NCBI RefSeq assembly: GCF_028728205.1
Contig: NZ_JAQYUU010000003.1
Span: forward strand, 124,001-188,000
Reading direction: 5' to 3'
Length of the DNA stretch: 64,000 bases
DNA from: Clostridium sp. 'White wine YQ'
GTDB taxonomy: Bacteria > Bacillota > Clostridia > Clostridiales > Clostridiaceae
Under the pieces are notes generated by a model. That model saw only the letters and a list, made by a program, of their open reading frames with translations. It made no database searches and was not told the origin of the DNA. The translations under genes and the position numbers were made by a program. This document shows, piece after piece, positions 44,701-51,089 of the stretch (position 1 is its first letter; the number at the start of each line of letters is the position of its first letter).

Positions 44701-44874
44701 CTAAAACCAAACTACTAATACGTTTGAGCCTTCTTCTCCGTCAATTGAATCTCCAGTAATATTCATACCTTCTATTTTCTCTACGATCTCTGGTGATGTA
44801 ATTACTACTTTCCCATCAATTATATCTATATCTTCTAATGCTATCTTTATTTCTTTTTTGTTTTCATTACTCAT
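44701..44874 (-). CDS. Probable RiPP precursor peptide, copy 4
   Basis: Same 57-residue product as copy 5, with only one synonymous base difference in the gene (Ile codon ATC instead of ATT at residue 30). The C-terminal 25 residues are unchanged. The 15-base spacer to copy 5 holds its ribosome binding site AAGGGGG. No internal promoter is visible in the spacer, so the copies must be read from a common transcript. The identical DNA shows that selection or gene conversion has kept the core invariant, although the duplications may simply be too recent to have diverged. The fold is unknown; the leader has an alternating hydrophobic/charged pattern that could form a beta-strand for binding a recognition domain. 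Confidence 0.8.
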   Translation of the reverse strand: MSNENKKEIKIALEDIDIIDGKVVITSPEIVEKIEGMNITGDSIDGEEGSNVLVVWF

Positions 44875-44889
44875 TTTTATTTCCCCCTT

Positions 44890-45063
44890 CTAAAACCAAA
44901 CTACTAATACGTTTGAGCCTTCTTCTCCGTCAATTGAATCTCCAGTAATATTCATACCTTCTATTTTCTCTACGATCTCTGGTGATGTAATTACTACTTT
45001 CCCATCAATTATATCTATATCTTCTAATGCTATCTTTATTTCTTTTTTGTTTTCATTACTCAT
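44890..45063 (-). CDS. Probable RiPP precursor peptide, copy 3
   Basis: Identical at DNA level to copies 2 and 4 over all 174 bases. The protein therefore has the same leader with KKEIKIALEDIDI and the same end GSNVLVVWF. Middle copies of a tandem array are usually the most homogenised, as here. Each copy begins with its own ribosome binding site, so five equivalents of peptide are made per transcript. This points to a need for high precursor amount relative to the single modifying enzyme. Assembly collapse or expansion of this array is a risk with short reads, so the true number of middle copies should be treated with care. Confidence 0.8.
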   Translation of the reverse strand: MSNENKKEIKIALEDIDIIDGKVVITSPEIVEKIEGMNITGDSIDGEEGSNVLVVWF

Positions 45064-45078
45064 TTTTATTTCCCCCTT

Positions 45079-45252
45079 CTAAAACCAAACTACTAATACG
45101 TTTGAGCCTTCTTCTCCGTCAATTGAATCTCCAGTAATATTCATACCTTCTATTTTCTCTACGATCTCTGGTGATGTAATTACTACTTTCCCATCAATTA
45201 TATCTATATCTTCTAATGCTATCTTTATTTCTTTTTTGTTTTCATTACTCAT
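45079..45252 (-). CDS. Probable RiPP precursor peptide, copy 2
   Basis: Identical in sequence to copies 3 and 4. The spacer between this gene and copy 1 (45253-45267) is the same as the others, which shows that the repeat boundary lies outside the coding region. The product is strongly acidic, with clusters of Asp and Glu both in the leader (LEDIDIID) and just before the core (GDSIDGEEG). A Gly-Glu-Glu-Gly segment at residues 46-49 is a plausible cleavage zone for the M16 peptidase, leaving an eight-residue SNVLVVWF product. That site is a guess; M16 enzymes cut by size and shape rather than by a strict motif. Confidence 0.8.
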   Translation of the reverse strand: MSNENKKEIKIALEDIDIIDGKVVITSPEIVEKIEGMNITGDSIDGEEGSNVLVVWF

Positions 45253-45267
45253 TTTTATTTCCCCCTT

Positions 45268-45441
45268 CTAAAACCAAACTACTAATACGTTTGAGCCTTC
45301 TTCTCCGTCAATTGAATCTCCAGTAATATTCATACCTTCTATTTTCTCTACGATCTCTGGTGATGTAATTACCACCTTTCCGTCAACTACTTCTATGTCC
45401 TCCAATGATATTTTTATTTCTTTTTTATTCTCATTACTCAT
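45268..45441 (-). CDS. Probable RiPP precursor peptide, copy 1 (promoter-proximal, divergent leader)
   Basis: Also 57 residues but different from the other four at four leader positions: Ala12 to Ser, Asp16 to Glu, Ile18 to Val and Ile19 to Val, plus several silent changes nearby. From residue 20 on, the protein is identical to the other copies. The changes end abruptly at about 45386, so the 3' part has been homogenised with the array while the leader start has not. I use the ATG at 45439-45441, seven bases after GGGGAG; an ATG two codons earlier lies too close to that site. It has the longest untranslated leader, with features listed separately. Confidence 0.8.
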   Translation of the reverse strand: MSNENKKEIKISLEDIEVVDGKVVITSPEIVEKIEGMNITGDSIDGEEGSNVLVVWF

Positions 45442-45680
45442 TCCCATTCTCCCCTTTTCATATTTAATTTCAATAATAATTTATACCTCTTAAGTAAATT
45501 CAAATCTTTTAATCATTTGCCCTCTATTAAGAGTACTTATTCTCATCACCTCCTAACACCTATAATCAATGGCTATTTGATACAGCTTCATATTATTTCA
45601 AGCTCCGAAAAGCTAAAAATACTTAGTTAGAAAATAACATGCACTTAATCTCATTTTTCAATATTATATAATTGCTTTTT
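45442..45680 (-). promoter_or_regulatory. Leader region of the precursor array
   Basis: 239 bases between the winged-helix gene and the first precursor. It contains a perfect ten-base complement of the 16S rRNA 3' end (AGGAGGTGAT at 45545-45554, minus strand), a possible 18-codon reading frame overlapping it, and a short inverted repeat AGCTT/AAGCT (45584-45604). Only weak promoter-like hexamers are seen, and no terminator, so read-through from the upstream genes is possible. Confidence 0.5.
45490..45546 (-). CDS. Possible 18-residue leader peptide
   Basis: ATG AGA ... TAA encodes MRISTLNRGQMIKRFEFT. The ATG begins inside the extended anti-Shine-Dalgarno match, only two bases after AGGAGG, which is too close for efficient initiation. 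It may be a chance frame beside an mRNA-stabilising ribosome-binding element, or a regulatory leader peptide. No similarity is recognised. It is basic, unlike the acidic precursors, so it is not another precursor copy. Confidence 0.2.
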   Translation of the reverse strand: MRISTLNRGQMIKRFEFT

Positions 45681-46250
45681 CTATTTTTGATCTATTGAGT
45701 AAGGCCCTAATAGAGTAATAAATCCATACATTTCGTCCTCATCCAGTTCTTCCATAGCAGCAAATTTATTGCATAGAATCTCTAATTCTGATTTAAATTC
45801 AACTATTTTTTCAGGAGCCACCTTTATAAACATTGCTCTTACATCATTTGGTTTGCTTTCATTATTAGATATATTATCAATAATCCTTGTGGCTAAATTA
45901 GAGAAATTCATTGCAGTAACCTTAGCTCTATTTTTATTGATATTAGTATCATTTCCTTGATTGTGCACTCGTATATTGTTGGTAGTTAATTCATATACCT
46001 TTTCCAATCTACCCTCTACTATTCTATTTTCCTTAAGCTTTACTACTTCTTTTTTTATCATTCTATTTATTGCAAGTTGAATAATATGAGGTGAAATTTT
46101 TAAATCGTAAGATAGATCTCTAATTGTACTTGGTCTAGTAGATAATGCTAATATAATTTCAGTATTTTTTATAGTATTATCACATTCTCCTGTTACATCA
46201 TCGCACTCAGTTATTAAGTCAAAATTATATATTGTTTGAACCTCTCCCAT
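45681..46250 (-). CDS. Winged-helix protein of the peptide cluster
   Basis: 189 residues. A winged helix-turn-helix spans about 25-90: NTEIILALSTRPSTIRDLSYDLKISPHIIQLAINRMIKKEVVKL, followed by the wing EGRLEKVYELT. The C-terminal ~100 residues form an alpha-beta domain (MNFSNLATRIIDNI ... FIKVAPEKIVEFKSELEILCNKFAAM) like the effector or dimer part of ArsR-type repressors. Two cysteines near the N-terminus (Cys16, Cys23) could bind metal. It could regulate the array, whose leader starts just after its stop. Because RiPP recognition elements are themselves winged-helix folds, it could instead present the leader to the enzyme. It is 15 bases from the M16 gene and clearly in the same operon. Confidence 0.68.
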   Translation of the reverse strand: MGEVQTIYNFDLITECDDVTGECDNTIKNTEIILALSTRPSTIRDLSYDLKISPHIIQLAINRMIKKEVVKLKENRIVEGRLEKVYELTTNNIRVHNQGNDTNINKNRAKVTAMNFSNLATRIIDNISNNESKPNDVRAMFIKVAPEKIVEFKSELEILCNKFAAMEELDEDEMYGFITLLGPYSIDQK

Positions 46251-46265
46251 AACTATTCCTCCTTA

Positions 46266-47534
46266 CTATATTTTTAATATCTCAACAACCTTATCTGAGT
46301 TGAATCTTCCAATTGCTGCCATTCCAATGTTATCATTAATAAATATATCATTCATAGCATCATTAATCATAAAATCAGTACATTTATTAATTTTTCTTAT
46401 CTCATTTTCTAATGAAAAAACTTTATTATTTATCGCATTATTTGCTAAAAATCTTATATGTTTAGTTAAGTCATTCATACTAATTATTGCTCTTGTTTTA
46501 AGTATATTTTTTGCTTTACTAATTTCACTTTCAGTAAATCCTTCTGTCTTAGCTTTTCTGATTTCATTTAATATTAATTCCATTACTTGTTCGACGTTTG
46601 AGTTACCGCATATCCCTGCAAATGCTAAATTTCCTCTTTTGCTATATATAGATGTAAATGAATTAAGACTATATGCTAAACCTCTTTTTATTCTTACTTC
46701 ATTCACTATTCTTGACTCTAAACCTGAATAGCCTAATATAGTTGAAATTATATCAACAGTTGAATTTGTTTCACTATGAGTATCATTCAACCTAAAACCT
46801 ATAGAGAAGGCTGTATTTATACCTTTGTTATCGCTATTTATATAAATACTTGATTCAGAGTTTATTAGCTCACTATATTTTCTAGTTTCTATATCTTCCC
46901 AACACCCAAACTTTTTCTCAATTAGATCTAATACATCATCGTAATCTATATCACCAATAATAACTAGCGTTGAGTTTTCAGGAGTATAACTTTCATGAAT
47001 TACTTCTTTAACCCTATCTAACGTGATATCATTTATGCACTTAGATGATCCCACTATTATTCTTCCTACATCTAAATTCCCCCATAAAGCTTGGCTTGTC
47101 CTCTCTGTTATTTGATTAAATGATGAATAAAAATTGCTAGCCTCATTTAATACTATCTTTTTTTCCAGTTCAAACTTTTCACTACTAATATCTGAGTTAT
47201 ATAACACAATGTTCGCTAGTGCATCTAGACAAGTTGGTAACATGGTATTTATCCCGGTAAAATAGTAGTGTGTATGTTCCTTTGTTGTTGTTGCGTTATA
47301 CTCAACTCCATTAAAGGTTATCTCATTCATAATTTCTCTATATTTATCATTATTAGTATTTGATGATGATACCACTAAATGTTCTATTAAATGTGATATT
47401 CCATTTGTCTCATCATCTTCATACTTGCTGCCTTGCTTAATCCATATTCCGCATGACATTATATTTGTCTTGGGAATCTTATGCATAACTACATTTAGAC
47501 CATTACTTAAACAAAATGACAATACCTCGTACAA
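46266..47534 (-). CDS. M16-family zinc peptidase of the peptide cluster
   Basis: 422 residues, the size of PqqF/YmxG-type M16B peptidases. The inverted zinc motif HLIEH is at residues 48-52, with the third ligand glutamate about 79 residues later in LNEASNF (Glu131), so it looks active. The C-terminal half keeps the substrate-binding RGLAYSLNSF segment (Arg/Tyr pair). M16 peptidases act in several RiPP pathways (PQQ, subtilosin) to remove leaders or trim products, commonly as dimers; a partner subunit is not encoded here. No signal peptide is present, so it works inside the cell. It lies 13 bases after the radical SAM gene and 15 bases before the winged-helix gene. Confidence 0.85.
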   Translation of the reverse strand: MYEVLSFCLSNGLNVVMHKIPKTNIMSCGIWIKQGSKYEDDETNGISHLIEHLVVSSSNTNNDKYREIMNEITFNGVEYNATTTKEHTHYYFTGINTMLPTCLDALANIVLYNSDISSEKFELEKKIVLNEASNFYSSFNQITERTSQALWGNLDVGRIIVGSSKCINDITLDRVKEVIHESYTPENSTLVIIGDIDYDDVLDLIEKKFGCWEDIETRKYSELINSESSIYINSDNKGINTAFSIGFRLNDTHSETNSTVDIISTILGYSGLESRIVNEVRIKRGLAYSLNSFTSIYSKRGNLAFAGICGNSNVEQVMELILNEIRKAKTEGFTESEISKAKNILKTRAIISMNDLTKHIRFLANNAINNKVFSLENEIRKINKCTDFMINDAMNDIFINDNIGMAAIGRFNSDKVVEILKI

Positions 47535-47547
47535 GACACCTACTCCT

Positions 47548-49308
47548 TTAACTAATTTTTTTTATATTTATTTTATTTCCATCTATCCTTGTGAACAACA
47601 CATGTATTTGATTTAAACTAATAGTTTCAAGACTATTTGTATTTTTTTTATAATCGTATACATCATACTCATAGCTCTTTTCAACTTTTGGTTTTTTACT
47701 AAAATACATAAATTCTATAATATCTCTTTCAAATGCAAATACCTGTACCAATCTATCTTTGTATTCCGAATAGTCTATATCATTTATTAAATTTTCAACG
47801 CATTCTATTTCACTATTAGGATCTATCCTTAGATGATTCTTATCTCTGCTTAGCATTTCAAACTTCTCCATGTTAGCTATTTTTAAATTTCTAAATACCT
47901 TATAGTGACTACCAAATATACTATATAGCATCCTATATGTTGTACTCATATACTTCATTAGTGTTTTAGATATAGAGTATACATATATATCTAAATATTC
48001 ACTTTCAGTCCTAGTTTGAGTACTAAAATCAAAATATTGAGAGAATATTGCTGTATTATTTAAAATACTTTTTTCAATATTAGTATTGATATATTTAGTA
48101 AATGAACTATCTGATAATTTATTTGTAAATATTAATCTTTCTTTTAACTGATTATAGTATTCAGTTCCTGGTAGGACTGTAAATAAGTGAAGCTGTGTAT
48201 CTTCTACTTGCATCATCCTTAAATCAAAAATCAACTTAAGAGTCAACTCTATATCCTCCAGAGTTTCCTCTGGAAACCCATACATAAAAGAAGCTCTTAC
48301 TATTATGTTATATTTTTTTAGCAGTCTAACTACCTCATATACTTTATCTATTTTCAGGTTTTTATTGATTACTTTTTGTATTTTTTCAGAACCACTTTCT
48401 ATCCCCAAGAAAATACTTCTGCATCCTGCTTTTTTCATTTTAGCTATACTTTCTTCATCTAACGTATCTACTCTTGAGCTGCAGGTCCATTGGAATTTTA
48501 ACCCTAAGTCAATGACCTTATCACAAAATTCAATTAGCATTTTCTTGTTAGCAGTAAATAAATCATGTTGAAATATAAAATTATCTATACCGAATATCTT
48601 CTTATGATATATCATTTCGTCTATAATTCTATTTGTACTTTTTAATCTAAATCTTCTCTTCCAAAACATTTTAGTAGAGCAGTATTTGCAGCTAAACGGA
48701 CAACCTCTACCTACATCTAATGAAATAGCTTTGTCTATTTCTCCTTCAAGAAAGCTATAATCGATTAATGGTAGTTCATCAAGATTTTCAATTAAATCCA
48801 TTTTATTTACAACAACTTTACCATCTATCCCTACATATGCTATTCCATTTTCATTACTAAATTGTTTATTACTAAATAGCGTCTTTACTATATTCGTTAT
48901 TGTCTTTTCACCTTCTCCTAAGCCTATTACATCAATCCAATTGTAAGTTTGCAATGTTTCTACTGCAGTCATGGTTGCTTGTGGACCACCTAACATAACC
49001 TTAATATTACAATCAAAATTTTTGAGTTCCTTTGCTATCTCCAAAGTTAAGTAATAAGAACTACACATAGTGTAAAACCCAACTATATCAGGATTAGTCT
49101 CAATAATATACTTTAACATTTCGGTAGTATCCTTTTTAAAATCACCACTATTTCTAACTTTTCCTATCGTAATTAGATAATCAAAATCTATTATTTGTAC
49201 GTTGTATCCGTCTCTTTTTAATATTGTAGCAAGACTAAATAATCCATTTGAAAAATTATTTTTTTTAACCATTTCATTATAAGAATTGATTAATGTAATA
49301 TTTTTCAT
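47548..49308 (-). CDS. Radical SAM enzyme with cobalamin-binding-like N-terminal domain
   Basis: 586 residues. Residues 1-150 have the Rossmann-like B12-binding fold (SLATILKRDGYNVQIIDFD; MLGGPQATM; DVIGLGEGEKTI), but the DxHxxG histidine loop of corrinoid proteins is absent. The radical SAM core starts at GRGCPFSCKYCSTKMFW, with Cys 203, 207 and 210 coordinating the 4Fe-4S cluster, then KKAGCRSIFLGIESGSEKIQKVINKN and VRASFMYGFPEETLED. The C-terminal ~180 residues have no recognised domain. Family members methylate unactivated carbons or rearrange substrates. Its place before the precursor array makes it the likely modifying enzyme, with methylation or a carbon-carbon link of the aromatic core as options. 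AGGGG precedes the ATG. Confidence 0.85.
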   Translation of the reverse strand: MKNITLINSYNEMVKKNNFSNGLFSLATILKRDGYNVQIIDFDYLITIGKVRNSGDFKKDTTEMLKYIIETNPDIVGFYTMCSSYYLTLEIAKELKNFDCNIKVMLGGPQATMTAVETLQTYNWIDVIGLGEGEKTITNIVKTLFSNKQFSNENGIAYVGIDGKVVVNKMDLIENLDELPLIDYSFLEGEIDKAISLDVGRGCPFSCKYCSTKMFWKRRFRLKSTNRIIDEMIYHKKIFGIDNFIFQHDLFTANKKMLIEFCDKVIDLGLKFQWTCSSRVDTLDEESIAKMKKAGCRSIFLGIESGSEKIQKVINKNLKIDKVYEVVRLLKKYNIIVRASFMYGFPEETLEDIELTLKLIFDLRMMQVEDTQLHLFTVLPGTEYYNQLKERLIFTNKLSDSSFTKYINTNIEKSILNNTAIFSQYFDFSTQTRTESEYLDIYVYSISKTLMKYMSTTYRMLYSIFGSHYKVFRNLKIANMEKFEMLSRDKNHLRIDPNSEIECVENLINDIDYSEYKDRLVQVFAFERDIIEFMYFSKKPKVEKSYEYDVYDYKKNTNSLETISLNQIHVLFTRIDGNKINIKKIS

Positions 49309-49320
49309 ATCTTTCCCCTC

Positions 49321-50592
49321 TTATATTTCATTTAATTTTGTTATTTGACCATTTAAGTATTGTAGGCTGAAAATAACAATTGTTAAACCCCCGAATAGTA
49401 TGAATATCTCCCCTACCCCAATATAGTTCGAAATCATTCCCACAACACACGATGTTATTGGTATTGCTGATAGTACTATTGCATTAAAAATAGCCGACAC
49501 CCTAGTTAAATACTCTTTCTGAACCTTCTTATACATTGCAATTTGAATAGGGAAATTAATAAATATTATCCCTAAGCCCATTAAAAATGTTTCGATGCTT
49601 AATACTATTTCTATAATGTTTGAATTTAACATTTTATTGAGAACTAATAGACAGTAATTTACTCCTAAAATTACACCACCAGATATAAATATCATTCTTC
49701 CACCTAGCTTAGATTTTACTTTGGGAACAAATATAACGCCAATTGTCATCGCTAATATTAGTGGTACATTCATAAATGACATTGCTTCCGGACCCTTTAA
49801 TAACACTCTTTCTACAAATGGAGCTTGAAGTGCATTATATGGTACAATTAATGCATTTATAAGTGCCCCAAAAACACATATATTTAATACAAGTTTATCC
49901 TTTAAGAGATATGAAAATCCTTCTTTCAAATCTCTTTTATATGAACCTCCGGTTAATTTTTCCCGAGCAATTTTTTCTGAGATATTCAGACTAAACATAA
50001 GTATTCCACATAGTACGAATGTAATTGCATCGATAATAATTGCTGCTTCTACGTTTAAAGTAGCTATAATTATAGGAGCCACCGCTAATCCTATTAACTC
50101 TGCAGCTTTACTACTTGATGCATTTAAAGCTACCCCTTGCTCTAAATTGTCATTTTTCAAAATTAATGGAATAATTGTGGTTGCTGCAGGCCCTCTACAT
50201 GCTTCAAAGGTTGAATTTAAAAATGTTATTACATACAAGTGCCAAACTTCAATTCTTTGAGTTATAAAGAGAAATGCAATTAGAATTGTACACACCGCAC
50301 GACCTAAGTCACAGATTGCAACTATGAATTTCTTCGAATAATAGTTTGATATAACCCCTGATGCTACTCCAAAAATAATATTAGGCAATCCATTAAATGC
50401 AAATAGCGTTGCTACTAGTACAGTTGATCCAGTAAACTTGTAGACTATCCATGCAAATGCTATTGTATCTATACCGTCACCAAATCTAGATATTGCAGTT
50501 CCTAGCATTTGCTTTAAGTAATTTTTATCCTTTATCAGTTCTATATTTATCAAATTCTTTTTATTGTTTTTTATAACTTTTCCCTCTTCCAA
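49321..50592 (-). CDS. MFS exporter of the peptide cluster
   Basis: 423 residues with about twelve membrane segments. It belongs to the MFS branch with a long N-terminal cytoplasmic stretch and FGDGIDTIAFAWIVYKFTGS in helix 1, plus NYYSKKFIVAICDLGRA as a variant motif A. Relatives include macrolide and peptide exporters such as the enterobactin-exporter-like group. Its likely job is export of the mature peptide or self-protection. The start is the TTG at 50590-50592, because AAGGAGG lies seven bases before it and no ATG is available. It is the first gene after the signal-peptide gene (94-base gap) and 12 bases before the radical SAM gene. Confidence 0.85.
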   Translation of the reverse strand: MEEGKVIKNNKKNLINIELIKDKNYLKQMLGTAISRFGDGIDTIAFAWIVYKFTGSTVLVATLFAFNGLPNIIFGVASGVISNYYSKKFIVAICDLGRAVCTILIAFLFITQRIEVWHLYVITFLNSTFEACRGPAATTIIPLILKNDNLEQGVALNASSSKAAELIGLAVAPIIIATLNVEAAIIIDAITFVLCGILMFSLNISEKIAREKLTGGSYKRDLKEGFSYLLKDKLVLNICVFGALINALIVPYNALQAPFVERVLLKGPEAMSFMNVPLILAMTIGVIFVPKVKSKLGGRMIFISGGVILGVNYCLLVLNKMLNSNIIEIVLSIETFLMGLGIIFINFPIQIAMYKKVQKEYLTRVSAIFNAIVLSAIPITSCVVGMISNYIGVGEIFILFGGLTIVIFSLQYLNGQITKLNEI

Positions 50593-50624
50593 AGTTGCTC
50601 CTCCTTGCGTATTTTTAGATTTAT

Positions 50625-50651
50625 ATTTTCACTTATCTAAAATGTGAAAAT
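50625..50651. promoter_or_regulatory. Palindrome upstream of the exporter gene
   Basis: ATTTTCAC (50625-50632) and GTGAAAAT (50644-50651) are separated by 11 bases. They lie 33 to 59 bases before the exporter start and downstream of the signal-peptide gene. There is no T-tract, so an operator or RNA-processing hairpin is more likely than a terminator. Its sequence differs from the GTAAAG palindromes. Confidence 0.5.
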
Positions 50652-50685
50652 TGAATCTCAGAGCTTATTTTTTTATTTGGTACAA

Positions 50686-50835
50686 TTAACGAGGAAATGG
50701 ATCTATAGACAATCCTTGTGCATTATTAGCTTCCTTAAGTTCATAACTACTGAATGTACTAAATACATTCAATGATGAAATAATTATTAATCCAATAATT
50801 AAAAATCTAGTTCTCAATACTTTTTTCATACTCAT
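50686..50835 (-). CDS. Signal-peptide precursor (PapR/Phr-type) for the RRNPP regulator
   Basis: A 49-residue protein: MSMKKVLRTR, then a hydrophobic run FLIIGLIIISSLNVF, a polar part STFSSYELKEANNAQ and the end GLSIDPFPR. The basic start and hydrophobic core form an export signal. The C-terminal seven to ten residues are a plausible mature pheromone, as in PapR (48 residues, LPFEF end), NprX or Phr peptides. GGGAG lies five bases before the ATG, although the ATG two codons later is also possible. It lies just downstream of the regulator gene, the standard arrangement. Re-import of the mature peptide would need an oligopeptide permease, and an Opp-type system is encoded at 1-7018. Pheromone boundaries are inferred. 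Confidence 0.8.
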   Translation of the reverse strand: MSMKKVLRTRFLIIGLIIISSLNVFSTFSSYELKEANNAQGLSIDPFPR

Positions 50836-50864
50836 TTCTCCCTACTAAATCATCTATATTTTTG

Positions 50865-50883
50865 GTAAAGTTTTTTTCTTTAC
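50865..50883. promoter_or_regulatory. GTAAAG-N7-CTTTAC palindrome, site A
   Basis: GTAAAGTTTTTTTCTTTAC, extended by G/C at both ends, lies just downstream of the -10 TATAAT (50887-50892, minus strand) of the signal-peptide gene. It covers the transcription start region. Confidence 0.7.
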
Positions 50884-50886
50884 CTT

Positions 50887-50915
50887 ATTATAACAACCTG
50901 TAAAAAAATAGTAAA
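50887..50915 (-). promoter_or_regulatory. Promoter of the signal-peptide gene
   Basis: On the minus strand TTTACT (50910-50915) and a perfect TATAAT (50887-50892) are spaced by 17 bases. A weak -35 with a palindrome over it is typical of an activated promoter. It may drive the exporter, radical SAM, peptidase and winged-helix genes as well. Confidence 0.6.
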
Positions 50916-50932
50916 GATATTTTCTTTACTAT
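50908..50932. promoter_or_regulatory. GTAAAG-N7-CTTTAC palindrome, site B
   Basis: GTAAAGATATTTTCTTTAC (50911-50929), with three further paired bases on each side, gives ten-base arms. It overlaps the -35 of the signal-peptide promoter, the usual place for a contact activator. Confidence 0.75.
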
Positions 50933-51021
50933 TTTAAATAAACCATTTTTCATTTTTACTTATTAATCTAATCTTTACCCTTCTTTTCTATCAAGTTTAT
51001 TAAATATCGACATTTTTTTAT

Positions 51022-51040
51022 GTAAATAATATTTGTTTAC
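51022..51040. promoter_or_regulatory. GTAAA-N9-TTTAC palindrome, site C
   Basis: GTAAATAATATTTGTTTAC has the same 19-base length and outer five bases as sites A and B. It is about 150 bases upstream of the signal-peptide transcription start. Confidence 0.5.
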
Positions 51041-51060
51041 CGCATGTTTCTCTATAATAA

Positions 51061-51089
51061 AAAACGAGGTGATTAATCACCTCGTTTTT
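51061..51089 (-). terminator. Terminator of the RRNPP regulator gene
   Basis: AAAACGAGGTGATT and its perfect complement form the hairpin, followed by six T on the minus strand. The stop codon TGA of the regulator lies inside the stem, so the regulator is transcribed separately from the signal-peptide gene. Confidence 0.9.

Larger units (their letters stand above)
44512..45452 (-). repeat. Five-copy tandem repeat, 189-base unit
   Basis: Five directly repeated units of 189 bases, each a 174-base coding sequence plus a 15-base spacer carrying AAGGGGG. Copies starting at 44874, 45063 and 45252 are identical. The most downstream copy differs at a single silent position (44596). The most upstream copy has several changes confined to its N-terminal half. 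The pattern indicates recent amplification by unequal exchange. Confidence 0.96.

Noticed and set aside
44512-45441. Tandem units as a CRISPR array or minisatellite.
   Set aside because: The 189-base units are fully coding, in frame, with ribosome sites in each spacer; there are no variable spacers.
44512-45441. Precursors as lanthipeptides, sactipeptides or bacteriocins of the Cys-rich type.
   Set aside because: There is no cysteine in any copy and no LanBCM, YcaO or double-glycine leader peptidase nearby.
50625-50651. Hairpin as the terminator of the pheromone gene.
   Set aside because: It lacks a T-tract on the minus strand; an operator or processing site is more likely.
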